From positions 1 through 38,418 of the forward strand of contig BBCA01000028.1 of the NCBI GenBank assembly GCA_001311805.1: DNA of 38,418 bases. The letters are read 5' to 3'. Made by a program: the position numbers and the translations under genes. Shown in pieces: positions 17,414 to 27,321 of the stretch (within the stretch, counting starts at the first letter, position 1; each line of letters begins with the position of its first letter). The notes under the pieces were generated by a model that ran no database searches, had not been told where the DNA came from, and saw nothing but the letters and a program-made list of their open reading frames with translations. This stretch comes from Lentibacillus juripiscarius JCM 12147 (GTDB taxonomy: Bacteria > Bacillota > Bacilli > Bacillales_D > Amphibacillaceae).

Positions 17414-18125
17414 ATGATGTCGATGTGTGTGTTAAAGCTTCAGAATGTCAGTACAAATATCGGCGGGACAACCTTGCTTGATGATATATCGTTTACGATG
17501 GATGCATCCTCGGTTACCGCACTGGTCGGCCATAATGGCGCCGGAAAATCCACACTAATCAAAACGATTATGGGGGGTGTTGGAAAAATCAGAAGGAACC
17601 ATTACTGTCAACGGAACGTACAGACAGGATGAGTCATTTCTGACTTATAAACAGCAGCTGTCCTATTTGCCGGAGGAACCGCTTTTAATGACGGAATTGA
17701 CGGCGATGCAGCATTTTCAGCTGTACGGAATGAGCTATGCGCTGGATGAGCAAGTGCTTCAGGAACGAATCAGGCGGTATGCCGCAGGGTTTGAGCTGGA
17801 GGATAAGCTGGATGACTATCCGGAGCAGTTATCGAAAGGAATGCGGCAAAAAGTCCAAACGATTTGTGCACTGCTTCCGGACACACCACTGTTGCTGATT
17901 GATGAGCCGTTTATGGGACTGGATATCTACGCAATGGAATATTTGGAAGAACTGATCAGGGAAAAAGTGTCGGAAGGGACCGGCATTCTTTTGACAACTC
18001 ATCAGCTTGAGCGAGTGAGGGGTATTGCTGGACATTATATTATGCTCCAGCACGGGAAAATAGAAAAGCAAGGTTCCGCTGCAGATTTTCTTACGATTAA
18101 AAGGAGAACAGACGATGACGAATGA
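17414..18125 (+). CDS. ABC transporter ATP-binding protein (EcsA-like), one frameshift
   Basis: This is an ATPase subunit of about 236 residues. It has Walker A (GHNGAGKSTLIKTIMG), a Q-loop region (QQLSYLPEEPLLMTELTAMQ), the signature LSKGMRQKVQTICALL, Walker B LLLIDEPFMGLD and the switch His in ILLTTHQLERV. The frame breaks in a G run near 17577. The PEEP motif and the neighbouring permease are as in EcsA, which in Bacillus is needed for secretion and for regulated intramembrane proteolysis. However, the usual HIT-family neighbour is absent, so this could be a paralogue. ATG 17414 lies after GAGGTTAAAGATGGG; nearby in-frame codons are alternatives. It overlaps the permease start by 11 bp, implying translational coupling. 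Confidence 0.8.
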
Positions 18126-19475
18126 GTTAAGAGTGTTCACTTTTCTCCGCAAAAATCGTTTCCGTAAGAAAAGAATGATGTATAAGCAGGCATTCCATGT
18201 AATGTTTGATAAAACGACGGCCATTTATTCCGGTGTGCTTGGCATTTATATGTTTGCAGCCTTTTTATTTTTGGCGATTTTCTGGAAGCTTATCAGCCTT
18301 ATTTTATGACGATGGAAAAGTACGCGGAGGCGGGTTTTGGGCTGTTTTTGACGGTGCTCCCCATCCGGTACATTATTCAATCATTCCGTGACCCCGGGGT
18401 GCTGTTTTCCAGTTCGGATTATCAGCTCATGTTGCTGCCATATAGTAAGGAGAAACTATGGATTATTATTTTTGCCTGGAAGTGGGTCAAAAGTATTGTT
18501 ATCTATGCTGCGGCAGCGCTCCTGATTGGAGTCATGACGCCAATCTCCGCTTCAGTAATCATAGCCTACGTTGTGTTGATTGCTGCGTATGATTTGCTGA
18601 TGGCTGTGCCGCAATGGAAGCTGTTTTCCCAATCATGGCAGATCAAGCTTGGCTTTCTGTTTGCCGCAATTGCTGTTAATGCCGCTGCGGGACTGTTTAC
18701 ACAACCGTATATTGCCGCTGGGCTTGTGTTTGCCATTTTTCTGATTGCCGTACTTGTGATCCAAAACATGTTTCGCGGTATCCAGTGGCAAAAGGTAACG
18801 GATGCGAGTGATTTTCAAATTTGGCGGATGCCGCTGATTGGCTATGCAGCTAAGACAAAGTTTAAGCGACGGAGGAATCATAGCATGTTTCCTGGCCATT
18901 CCCGGCGCAAAAAACCTTTTGTTTCTAATCAGGCCATTTTTCACCGGATGTGGCGGGTCTATTTCGGAAAAAATATGGAATCTGCTGTTCAGACAATTGG
19001 TGTACTAGTTCTGATGCTTACCTTGCTCATGGTTCTGCATGACCATCTATTTCCTATCGGTGTCGCTGTTGCCATTTATACCTACACATCCATTGCCGCA
19101 AGTTTTTATACGGATCGAATGAGGTCTGATATTTTGCATGTTTTGCCATGGAATTTGGAAGGATATAGACAGTCCTATTTTATTTGGGTTGCAGCAGGTG
19201 GCATCTTTCTGTTTGTGCCGATACTGATTTTTCATTATGTGCATTTTACTTTATGGTCTCCGCTGAATTTGGTATTCTACTGCGTTGTGTTCTCATATAT
19301 TTATAACATCAAAATCGAAAAATCAATGGCAATACTGGCGAAACAGCCTGCCAGATTTGAAATTGCAGAAAGCATGGCTGTTTGCTTTTTGATTCTGACA
19401 GCGTTTAGCGGAACATACCCGGTATTAACGGGCGGCGCAGTACTTGCTGCTTTTTTACAATTTAAGAAAACATAA
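18115..19475 (+). CDS. ABC transporter permease (EcsB-like), one frameshift
   Basis: This is a multi-spanning membrane subunit of about 453 residues that pairs with the ATPase ending at 18125. The N terminus is basic (MTNELRVFTFLRKNRFRKKR), as in EcsB. Hydrophobic segments include YSGVLGIYMFAAFLFLAIFW, SVIIAYVVLIAAYDLLMAV, PYIAAGLVFAIFLIAVLVIQ, AVQTIGVLVLMLTLLMVL and FIWVAAGGIFLFVPILIFHY. A basic cytoplasmic loop (TKFKRRRNHSMFPGHSRRKK) divides the two halves. One missing base near 18290 joins FWKL to YQPYFMTMEKYAEAGFG. It is slightly longer than typical EcsB. The substrate is unknown. Confidence 0.75.
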
Positions 19476-19626
19476 AAATTTCGGGACGAATGCCGGGATT
19501 TCCAATGGGGGAAAAATACTATTCCCTTTAACAGGTTTTTCTACTATAATGACTGATTATGTGTCTGAAGTCCCCTTCTACTCAGGGAGGTCACTTTATT
19601 GAATTTTACAGAAAGAAGGATCATTT

Positions 19627-21047
19627 ATGACAGAGCATGACCAGAAACAGGAGTCAAATCAGAAGACGAAACGAACAACCATTATGTTAGTTCTTATTTC
19701 GGGAGCGTTCGCGGCGATACTGAACCAGACATTGCTGGCAACTGCGCTTCCGCATATTATGGCAGACCTGCACCTTGAAGAGAGCACTGCCCAATGGCTT
19801 ACGTCCATTTTCATGCTGGTAAACGGCATTATGATTCCAGTAACAGCTTTACTGATTGGCCGGTTTACGACAAGAACATTGTTTATTACAGCCATGGGTT
19901 TATTTGGATTAGGTACACTTATTTGTGCCGTTGCACCGACTTTCGGGCTCCTGATGGTAGGACGGATTGTCCAGGCAGCAGGTGCTGGTATTATTATGCC
20001 GCTGATGCAGACCATTCTCATGCTTATTTATCCGGTTGAAAATCGCGGTTCGGCCATGGGAATGTTCGGGCTGGTTATTGCTTTCGCGCCAGCAATCGGG
20101 CCAACTTTATCCGGTTACCTGGTTGAGCAGTTCCCGTGGCGGAGCCTGTTCTACGTTGTTTTCCCGATTGTCGTTATTGATATTGCTATTGCTTACTTTT
20201 TATTAAGAAACGTTACGGAACGAACGAACCCAAGAGTCGATGTTCTATCCATTATTCTGTCATCACTCGGTTTCGGCGGTCTATTGTACGGATTCAGTGT
20301 GGCCGGTTCGAGTCCAAATGGCTGGGGAAGCACCCAGGTCATTGTCTCGATGATTGTAGGGGCGATTTCACTGACTTGGTTTATTCTAAGACAGCTGAAG
20401 CTGAAAGAACCAATTCTTGAATTCAGGATCTTCAAGTATAAAATGTTCACGCTGACGACAGCGCTTGGCATGGTTGTGTTCATGGCCATGATTGGGGCGG
20501 CAACCGTATTGCCGATTCTGATGCAGAACATGCTTGGGTTCTCCGCACTTGAATCGGGGCTGGCTCTTTTGCCAGGGGCTGCTCTGATGGGACTGATGAA
20601 CCCGATTACCGGAAGATTGTTTGACAAATTCGGAGCCAGATGGCTGGCGGTAATCGGACTGATCATCGTGAGCGTCACGACGTTCATGTTTTCGGACATG
20701 ACAACAGAAACGACGTTCGCATACATCGCTGCCGTCAATGCTGTTCGGATGTTCGGTGTGGCGATGGTCATGATGCCGGTTACGACGGCTGGTCTGAACG
20801 TACTGCCCGATAATTGATGCCGCATGGAACGGCCATGAACAATACGATGCGGCAAGTATCCGGTGCCGTTGGGACTGCGATGATGGTTACGGTGATGTCC
20901 AACAGTGCGATTCCGGACCAGGGTCTGGAAGGAGCGGTTCACGGTGTTAATATTTCCTTCTTTGTTGTTGGTTTTATCGCTGTGGTAGGGCTTGTGATGG
21001 CCTTTTTCATTAAAAATCCACAGCGTGATGCTAGGCGCTACGGCTAG
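19627..21047 (+). CDS. DHA2-family MFS multidrug exporter, one frameshift
   Basis: This is a proton-driven drug exporter of about 473 residues with the 14-helix DHA2 layout (EmrB/LmrB-like). ATG 19627 follows AGAAGGA. The first helix motif D1 is LNQTLLATALPHIMADLHLE. Motif A-like GRFTTRTLFITAMGLFGLGT and motif C AFAPAIGPTLSGYLVEQFPW (antiporter signature) are clear. The last two helices are split off by one missing T at about 20815. The repaired join LPDNLMPHGTAMNNTMRQVS is the family pattern. TATAAT at 19545-19550 may be its -10, with a poor -35. Specificity is not predictable. Confidence 0.87.
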
Positions 21048-21226
21048 AGATGATCTGGCCGTAGCTAATTTTTGGCATTGCTTGAGACATATGGGACGAG
21101 TGATTTGGATATATTTCTAGGGAAGTGCCTGTGTCGGGAGCGCGTGAAGAAGGGAAAGAGTTTTGCTCTTGGCCGGGTACGCTGGAAAAAGGCGTTTGCC
21201 AAACATGGAAAGGGGCTGTACGTACG

Positions 21227-21829
21227 ATGCGTATACTTATAGTTGGAGCGAGCGGTACAATTGGAACGAAGATTACGGAAGCATTGGGGCGTAAGCATGA
21301 GATTATCCGGGCTGGAAGGAATGGGGCGGATGTTTCTGTCGATATTACATCTCCGGACAGTATTGCTGCTATGTACGAAGCAATAGGTTGTGTGGATGCG
21401 GTGATCAATGCATCAGGCGGTGCGAATTTTAAGGCTATACCGGAATTGACCCCGGAACTGAATGAAAAGGGAATCCAAAGCAAGCTAAAGGGGCAAGTGA
21501 ATTTAGTGCTGCTCGGCCAGGAATATGTCAATGACGGTGGCAGTTTCACGCTGACCACCGGTGTCATGATGGATGACCCAATCCCAATGGGGGCGTCCGC
21601 AGCGATGGCAAACGGCGGGGTGAAAGCTTTCGTGAAAGCAGCAGCGATTGAAATGCCAAGAGGAATCCGGATCAATTGTGTAAGCCCGAATATAGCAGAG
21701 GAGTCATGGGAAAGACTTGGTGAGAAGTTTGCCGGCTTTACTCCTGTTCCAGCTCAAAAGGTGGCAAGAGCGTATGTGAAAAGTGCAGAAGGTGCACAGA
21801 CTGGCCAGAATTACGAAGTCTATCACTAA
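21227..21829 (+). CDS. Short-chain dehydrogenase/reductase (short type)
   Basis: This is an intact 200-residue Rossmann-fold protein. It starts MRILIVGASGTIGTKITEAL with the TGxxxGxG-like GASGTIG dinucleotide loop, and then AGRNGADVSVDITSPDSIAA, where the Arg after the second strand suggests NADP(H). NASGG and SFTLTTGVMMDDPIPMGASA follow. The canonical YxxxK is altered (AAMANGGVKAFVKAAAIEMP): the Lys is present but the Tyr is not. This occurs in a known short SDR subgroup and makes standard catalysis doubtful. GIRINCVSPN is the usual late motif. ATG 21227 is after AAAGGGG; the open frame extends upstream but without protein-like sequence. Confidence 0.82.
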   Translation: MRILIVGASGTIGTKITEALGRKHEIIRAGRNGADVSVDITSPDSIAAMYEAIGCVDAVINASGGANFKAIPELTPELNEKGIQSKLKGQVNLVLLGQEYVNDGGSFTLTTGVMMDDPIPMGASAAMANGGVKAFVKAAAIEMPRGIRINCVSPNIAEESWERLGEKFAGFTPVPAQKVARAYVKSAEGAQTGQNYEVYH

Positions 21830-21903
21830 TTGTCGCGTGACGATTTGGCAAAATTGTAGTATCATTGGTCTATACATCATGTACATAGAATGGAGGATAC
21901 TAA

Positions 21904-22894
21904 TTGAACAAAAACGTTGGTTTGCACTGGGAATAGCGGCCATTTTATTCGTAGTTTCCATTGGCTTTCGGTTCATGTCGAGCATATTCACTGCTGATGT
22001 GGAATCCATTATGGATATGCCGCAACAAAATACCAGGAAGAAGTCGTGGAAGAGGGAACCGGGAATAAAATAGCGGTTCTCGAACTGGAAGGGGTTATCC
22101 AAAACATTTCTACCTCTTCGCTTTTGAATTCAGGCGGCTATAATCATGAACGGTTCCTCGAAAAGCTCGAACACGTTGGCAAGGACCGGTCAGTTGACGG
22201 AATTATCCTGCGCGTTAATACGCCGGGCGGAGGCGTCGTGGAAAGCGATGAAATCCACGATCAAATCGTTAAGGTGCAGGAAAAATATGATAAGCCGGTT
22301 TATGTGTCGATGGGCAATACAGCAGCTTCCGGAGGCTATTATGTGTCCGCACCTGCTGACAAAATTGTAGCCCATCCCGCTACATTAACTGGATCGATAG
22401 GCGTTATCATGGAAAGCATGAACTTTGCGGAGCTTGCTGATCAGGTCGGTATTGACTTCAATACGATCAAAAGCGGCGAGTTTAAGGATATCATGTCCCA
22501 GAATCGTGAAATGACCGATCAGGAGCGTGACATTCTGCAAACAATGGTCGATGACATGTATGCTGACTTTGTCGACGTAATTGTGGAGGGCCGTGACATG
22601 GCTGAATCGAAAGTTCGTGAGCTTGGTGACGGACGTGTATACACCGGAAGCCAGGCTGCAGACAACGGACTTGTCGATGCGCTCGGCTCCATGGAAGATA
22701 CAGTCAGCATGATGAAAAAGGATTTTGACTGGCCAAACGCGAAAGTTGTGGAATATAAAGGTGGATTTGAATGGAATCAATTCCTTTCAAGCTCAGTCAA
22801 AAGCATGTTTGGCCAAGAGACCGAACTTCTGGATATCCAGGAACTGCTTCGTCAATCCAATGGGCCGCGTGCGATGTATTTATACTCGAAATAA
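21904..22894 (+). CDS. sppA: Signal peptide peptidase SppA, two frameshifts
   Basis: This is a membrane-anchored serine protease of about 330 residues that degrades released signal peptides. The TTG at 21904 follows GGAGGATAC and, after restoring one A, gives MNKKRWFALGIAAILFVVSI, a single N-terminal anchor. A second missing A at about 22030 joins QQKYQEEVVEEGTGNKIAVL. The catalytic Ser is in GNTAASGGYYVSAPADKIVA and the catalytic Lys in TIKSGEFKDIMSQNREMTDQ, the Ser-Lys dyad of the Bacillus enzyme. LTGSIGVIMESMNFAELADQ is also conserved. It is followed 12 bp later by an RDD gene, the same order as sppA-yteJ in Bacillus subtilis. Confidence 0.9.
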
Positions 22895-22906
22895 GGGGGT
22901 GCCGTC

Positions 22907-23370
22907 ATGAGTGAAAATCAGGAAATAACGACCGAAATCGCCTCAGGAGATCACCATAGCTATGCCGGCTTCTGGATGCGCTTTTGGGCGTATTTAGCTG
23001 ACCTCTTGATTGTGTTCAGTTTAAACGGCATCCTGCTCAGTCCCTTTAAATTCATCGGTGGCGGGGAAATGGATGTCGGTTTCTGGACGGTGATCGGAAT
23101 AGCCGGGGCCATCGTCTTTTATCTGTACTTTTTGCTGATGACCAAGTATTACGGAAAACATTGGGCAAAATGATTTTTGGCCTGCGCGTTGTGCGGGAAG
23201 ATCAGGAGCCGCTCAAATGGAGCGATCTGCTCATCCGTGAAGTCATCGGCCGGTTCATTTACCGGGTATTCTGGTTTATGAGCCTGTTCTATTTGTTTGT
23301 TGCGTTTACCGAACAGAAACAGGGAATACATGATATGTTTGCCGATACACGTGTTGTGTTTGATAGGTGA
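22907..23370 (+). CDS. RDD family membrane protein (YteJ-like), one frameshift
   Basis: This is an integral membrane protein of about 154 residues with the RDD domain. It starts at ATG 22907 after AAGGGGGTG. The conserved YAGFWMRFWAYLADLLIVFS (Arg and Asp of RDD) opens helix 1; helix 2 is FWTVIGIAGAIVFYLYFLLM. One missing A near 23155 joins YYGKTLGKMIFGLRVVREDQ, the invariant GKTxGK segment. IREVIGRFIYRVFWFMSLFY is the third helix and GIHDMFADTRVV is the conserved C terminus. It is probably cotranscribed with sppA and may help protect or regulate SppA as in Bacillus (inference). Confidence 0.85.
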
Positions 23371-23374
23371 TTGT

Positions 23375-23409
23375 AGGGTGGTGTTTCCATAGCGCCACCC
23401 TCATTTTTT
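23375..23409 (+). terminator. Terminator of sppA-RDD operon
   Basis: AGGGTGGTG / CGCCACCCT (23375-23383 with 23393-23401, one wobble) is followed by CATTTTTTG. A second imperfect hairpin (about 23447-23475) with TTTTTT follows. Confidence 0.8.
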
Positions 23410-23570
23410 GTTGTATATATAGAAGGATTTAAGAATTTTATCTATTCAGGTTCACCATAAGTGGTGGCCTGATTTTTTAATTGTTAATATCTCAGAACTG
23501 CACTACAGTCCCAATAAATTGCTGACAACATAGAATAGCTGCATAGGAATTTTTGTTTGGAGGCTTCGTT

Positions 23571-24398
23571 ATGTTGAACACAGATTATGGGGTACCAGAA
23601 GTTTATGAGCAAGAAGCAAAGGAAAATCTGGAAGAAATATATCAGGATATTCAGGCCGTCTTAAAGGTACCTGTTGTTAATTTTATTTTTAGGACATTGG
23701 CTCTGTATGAAACTTTTTAGGTACGGCATGGACTCAAGTTCGTTCCAATATGCTGACGTTTGAGATGGAAAAGGCTGCTGAGAGCCTTAGGTATCCTGAC
23801 ATCAGTGTGAATACACCCGAAATAAATTGGGAGAAGTTTATGATTTATCAACTATCGAGCAAATAAGACGCGTTGTTTTTACATTCAATTATGTGAATCC
23901 GAAATTATTATTAATTGCCAGCGCTTGGGCAGAAAGTTTAGGCAATCGACCTGTAGAAGGCGGGAAAAATGATGGTGGATTTCTAATTCCGGGAGTGACT
24001 CCAGGATTACCTGATATTCGATTAGTGGATATGAATTATACAACTCCGTACATCCAAAGCCTGCTCATGGATATTGTTAAAAAACATCATGCATATGACG
24101 CCGCAAGTGATTACCGCTCACTAGCAAATTACCCCACATTTTTGGCAAAAAGCTGGGAAAACTTGAAGCCATATGTTGGATCAGATGAATATAAGCTGCT
24201 TGGTGCTGATCTTAAGAAAAGGTCAATTGAACTCGTTCATGAACGAATGGCTTTTCCGGTTACAATTGATACCAATTTTTGAATCAGTTTTATAGCCCTG
24301 AGGACATTGCTGGAATTATGGGGATCACTTCCATGTTTCAAAATTTACTCCCTGATTTAATTATTGAGGGTGAGTTTTTTAGGCGGATGATTGGTTGA
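23571..24398 (+). CDS. DehI-family 2-haloacid dehalogenase homologue, three frameshifts
   Basis: This is a protein of about 276 residues resembling group I haloacid dehalogenases (DehI, halocarboxylic acid dehydrogenase family), which hydrolyse 2-haloalkanoic acids through direct water attack. ATG 23571 has GGAGG eight bases upstream. The repaired frame (missing T at about 23712, 23838 and 24282) reads YQDIQAVLKVPVVNFIFRTL, IRRVVFTFNYVNPKLLLIAS and AWAESLGNRPVEGG. It continues ASDYRSLANYPTFLAKSWEN and ends FYSPEDIAGIMGITSMFQNL. FNYxNPK and the ASDxxxLANxP segment, with a likely catalytic Asp, are the strongest family signatures. The two halves are pseudo-repeats, as in DehI. It is monocistronic. 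Activity on haloacids is not proven for such Bacillus homologues. Confidence 0.75.
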
Positions 24399-24436
24399 AA
24401 AATGAATTCACTGGAGAACATGGCAAGCAGGACATT

Positions 24437-24465
24437 AAAACCATCTTCATCTTGGAGATGGTTTT
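24437..24465 (+). terminator. Terminator of DehI-like gene
   Basis: A 10-bp stem AAAACCATCT / AGATGGTTTT (24437-24446 with 24456-24465 region) with a 9-base loop is followed by a T tract. Confidence 0.8.
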
Positions 24466-24618
24466 TAATATTTTGGTTATCCCAAATCACAGCAGTACTT
24501 GACAACTAACTGCTTGTAGAGGTGTGTTCCCTCTTGTTTTTGATGTTATCTGAATTAAAATAAAAAGTGGAATATTCAGACCATGAAAGCATCGATCATT
24601 CACTTGAGGAGTGGAATT

Positions 24619-26261
24619 ATGAACGTAGATGCAAATGTATCGGAGGATCTTGGCGGTATGCTCGTTAGGGCTCGGCGGAACACGCTTGGGGATTTACTGA
24701 CGCGGACAAGGGACAGAATGCCGGAAAAAATCGCTATTGCTTACAATGGGCAGCGGCTGAATTACGCGGAACTGGATGATATGGTGAACCGGACAGCACG
24801 GGCATTTCTTGCGGATGGCATGGAAAAAGGGGATATGGCCGCAGTCATGTCCAAAAACAGCCTTGATTTCATTGTTGTCAAATTTGCCCTGGCCAGGATC
24901 GGTGCGGTAATGATTCCAATCAATTATATGCTTTCTGGTGAGGATGTGCGCTACATTGTGGAACACGCTGAAGTTACAGCTTTTATCGCTTCTGAGGAGT
25001 ATGCCCCTGTACTGGATGCATCGGCTGGAAGATGTGATATCCGGCAGCGTTATGTGATGGATGCGATGGGTGTATTTAAAGGCGATTTGGCTGATTGGAC
25101 TGCTTTGTCCGATGTACGCGCGGATTGTTCAGCTGCACTTGTTGATGTGTCCATTCATGACGATGATTTGGTACAGGTGCTTTACACAAGCGGAACGGAA
25201 TCGCGTCCGAAAGGGGTCATGCTTACGCACAAAAGCCTCGTCAGCGAGTATGTAAGCTGTATTGTCGATGGGAAGATGGAAACTGGTGACGTGCTGGTTC
25301 ACGCCTTGCCCCTTTATCATAGTGCACAGCTGCATGTGTTTCTGGGGCCAAGTATTTATCTTGGGGCAAGCGGTGTGATATTGGAAGCGGCTAATCCTGA
25401 AGTAATACTAAAAACGATTGAAGAAGAGGGTGCAACACAACTGTTTGCGCCGCCAACCGTCTGGATTTCGCTGCTCAGGCACCCCGACTTTGACAAAAGG
25501 GATCTGTCGTCACTGCAGAAATGTTATTACGGTGCAGCCATTATGCCGCGTGAGATTTTAAAGGAGCTTGCTGAGCGGCTGCCACATGCACGGTTCTGGA
25601 ATTTTTACGGACAGACGGAAGTGGCTCCGCTCGCCACGGCATTACAGCCGGAGGATCAGCTGCGCAAGCTTGGATCAGCAGGTGTCCCGACTTTGAACGT
25701 GCAGACGAAATTGTTGGTGATGATGGTAATGAAGTACCGTGCGGGGACATTGGCGAGATTGTACACCGCACGCCGCATACGATGAAAGGTTACCTGCATG
25801 ACCCTGAAAAGACGGCAGAAGTGTTTAAAAATGGCTGGTTCCATAGCGGTGACCTCGGCGTGATGGACGAAGAAGGATATATCACCATTATTGACCGGAA
25901 AAAGGATATGATTAATACAGGTGGAGTCAACGTGTCAAGCCGCGAAGTTGAAGAAACCATTTATCAAATAGACGGTGTTTCTGAAGTCGCAGTCATCGGC
26001 ATTCCTGATGCGTATTGGATTGAAGCGGTGACAGCGATTATCGTGCCAAAAGCAGGTGCGGAATTGACAAAGCAGGTTGTGGAAGATTTTTGCCGGGAGC
26101 GCCTTTCGTCATTTAAGGTTCCAAAGTACGTGGACTTTACCGATGAGTTGCCGAAAAATCCAAGTGGCAAGGTGCTGAAGCGATCGCTGCGTGCCAAATA
26201 TGAAACAAAAAGTAAAACGCCTATGCTCGAGAATTGTAAAAGTCAAAAGCAGAGCATGTAG
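24619..26261 (+). CDS. Acyl-CoA ligase (class I AMP-binding), one frameshift
   Basis: This is an ATP-dependent fatty-acyl/carboxylate-CoA ligase of about 547 residues. The ATG at 24619 is chosen because GAGGAG lies eight bases upstream; an earlier ATG at 24583 has none. Motifs in order are LYTSGTESRPKGVMLTH (phosphate-binding loop), ALPLYHSAQLHVF, FWNFYGQTEVAPLATA (adenylate motif, YGQTE), GWFHSGDLGVMDEEGYITII (conserved Asp), DRKKDMINTGGVNVSSREVE (hinge) and PKNPSGKVLKRSL (catalytic Lys). A missing A near 25702 splits the large and small domains; the repaired join is KIVGDDGNEVPCGDIGEIVH. It is probably cytosolic, with medium- or long-chain substrate not determined. The sspL and csgA spore genes follow. 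Confidence 0.87.
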
Positions 26262-26330
26262 GTGTAAGCCAACTTTTTCTAAAGCATAAAAGCCTTCAGT
26301 GTAGAAAAACTATGCTTGGAGGTGGTTTGA

Positions 26331-26468
26331 TTGGGTAAGAAAAATAACCGCAGTAAAAACCAAGTGAAGTCAAGTGTCAATAAACAGGGGCTGAGTGAAG
26401 AAGTGGCAGATCACCAGCCTGACAGCCAGCTCGAACAACGGGCTAAGAAAAAGAACACAAAGATTTGA
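26331..26468 (+). CDS. sspL: Small acid-soluble spore protein L (SspL-type)
   Basis: This is an intact 45-residue basic protein with a TTG start at 26331, a few bases after GGAGGTGG. It begins MGKKNNRSKNQVKSSVNKQG. The C terminus PDSQLEQRAKKKNTKI matches the characteristic end of Bacillus SspL (PKTELEERAKKSNTKR as I recall it). This is a minor spore core protein made late in the forespore, normally under sigma-G. A GCATAA at 26284-26289 and AAAACTA at about 26305 could be a weak sigma-G promoter. It lies next to csgA, another forespore gene, which supports the call. Confidence 0.72.
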   Translation: MGKKNNRSKNQVKSSVNKQGLSEEVADHQPDSQLEQRAKKKNTKI

Positions 26469-26520
26469 CAACGTATGAAAATAGGCATGCGTGGCTTATG
26501 CACTATAGAAAAGACAATCC

Positions 26521-26784
26521 ATGAGGGTGATCATCATCGATAACACGTTGCACTACTTGCGCGAGTCACTTGCGAACACAAGTGAGCAGGATATGACGAA
26601 GCAGCTGATTGAAAAGCTTCAGACAACCGAATTTAGTGATGAAGAGGAATTTGTTAAAAGTCTGGATGAGGAAGAAATAGCGTACCTTGACTCCGTAGTT
26701 GAAAAAGAACTGAATTATGCGCGGAACGCAAATGATGAGGTTAGGGCAGGGCAGCTGCTGGAAGTTTATGAACAGCTGTTTTGA
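26521..26784 (+). CDS. csgA: CsgA: sigma-G-dependent sporulation-specific acid-soluble protein
   Basis: This is a small acidic protein of about 83 residues in the forespore-expressed CsgA family. LHYLRESLANTSEQDMTKQL, EEEFVKSLDEEEIAYLDSVV and EKELNYARNANDEVRAGQLL, then EVYEQLF, align along the whole Bacillus CsgA. The start is uncertain. The ATG at 26521 has no ribosome site, whereas GAGGGTG at 26523-26529 is ideally placed for the codon at 26536, which reads ATC here and aligns with the family's first Met (IDNTLHYL against MDVTLGYL). A base error in the start codon is therefore likely, giving 82-83 residues. TGAAAA then CACTATA upstream (about 26475-26512) resembles a sigma-G promoter loosely. 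Confidence 0.82.
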   Translation: MRVIIIDNTLHYLRESLANTSEQDMTKQLIEKLQTTEFSDEEEFVKSLDEEEIAYLDSVVEKELNYARNANDEVRAGQLLEVYEQLF

Positions 26785-26841
26785 GCATGAATTCGTCGAC
26801 GACCGTTGAGTCTAGAAAACCTTAACAGGTTAAGATTTCCA

Positions 26842-26874
26842 TTGATTTTATGGCGTAAAACGTTAGTATATAAA
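26842..26874 (+). promoter_or_regulatory. Promoter of the 6S-like RNA
   Basis: TTGATT (26842-26847) is followed after 19 bases by TATATA (26867-26872), or after 21 bases by TATAAA (26869-26874). It is placed so that transcription would begin near 26880, exactly where the long closing stem of the RNA starts. The spacing is a little long. Confidence 0.45.
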
Positions 26875-26877
26875 TAC

Positions 26878-27057
26878 AGGCTGCATTGTTCGTATTTAAT
26901 TAAGTTTTAACCTCTAACAGATGAATAGGGAGTTTTATATCGGGATTCTAATGTCGTGCCTCCTATGCGTGGAAGACAGGAAGATCCCTGCAAACACCCA
27001 CTTAGTGAAGTGGTGGTTTTAAAACTTTTTATTTCGAAATACGGCAATTGTGGCTGC
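26878..27057 (+). ncRNA. Rod-like non-coding RNA, probable 6S RNA
   Basis: This is a stretch of about 180 bases without coding frame that folds on itself as 6S RNA does. The 5' end GGCTGCATTGTTCGTATTT (26879-26897) pairs with the 3' end AAATACGGCAATTGTGGCT (27037-27055) with small bulges and wobbles. AGTTTTAA (26903-26910) then pairs with TTAAAACT (27019-27026). A large central bubble follows (about 26911-26926 and 26990-27018), the 3' side of which can form its own short hairpin from CACCCACTT...AAGTGGTGG. The apical arm is closed by AGGGA (26927-26931) with TCCCT (26985-26989). Length, closing stem, central bubble and apical arm fit the RNA-polymerase-binding 6S RNA. I did not verify it against a family model. 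It lies between csgA and a terminator. Confidence 0.6.
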
Positions 27058-27075
27058 TTATTATGTACATGACAG

Positions 27076-27104
27076 ACCAGTTCCTCTCGGGGAGCTGGTT
27101 TTTT
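27076..27104 (+). terminator. Terminator of the 6S-like RNA
   Basis: ACCAGTTCC / GGAGCTGGT (27076-27084 with 27091-27099, one wobble), loop TCTCGG, is followed by five T. Confidence 0.85.
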
Positions 27105-27321
27105 GATGCTTAGAAATTATAAATTCAGGCTGTTTTTAAAAGACTGCTGCATGTTGGCTCCGGAGAATGAACCCTACTTAACAATTTTTATAAACTGCGA
27201 CATAACTGCTACGTAGATTTCCACTCCGAGCAGTCGCTTTCACCACAGACATAAGTGCGACATCTGCTCAAGCTCCGTTTTTCACGGTGTCTTCTTTACC
27301 GCGGGCACGGCTACGCGGGAA

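Noticed and set aside
26878..27057. Riboswitch for a downstream gene
   Set aside because: A terminator closes the transcript and the next gene is about 850 bp away behind repeats, so a stand-alone RNA is more likely.
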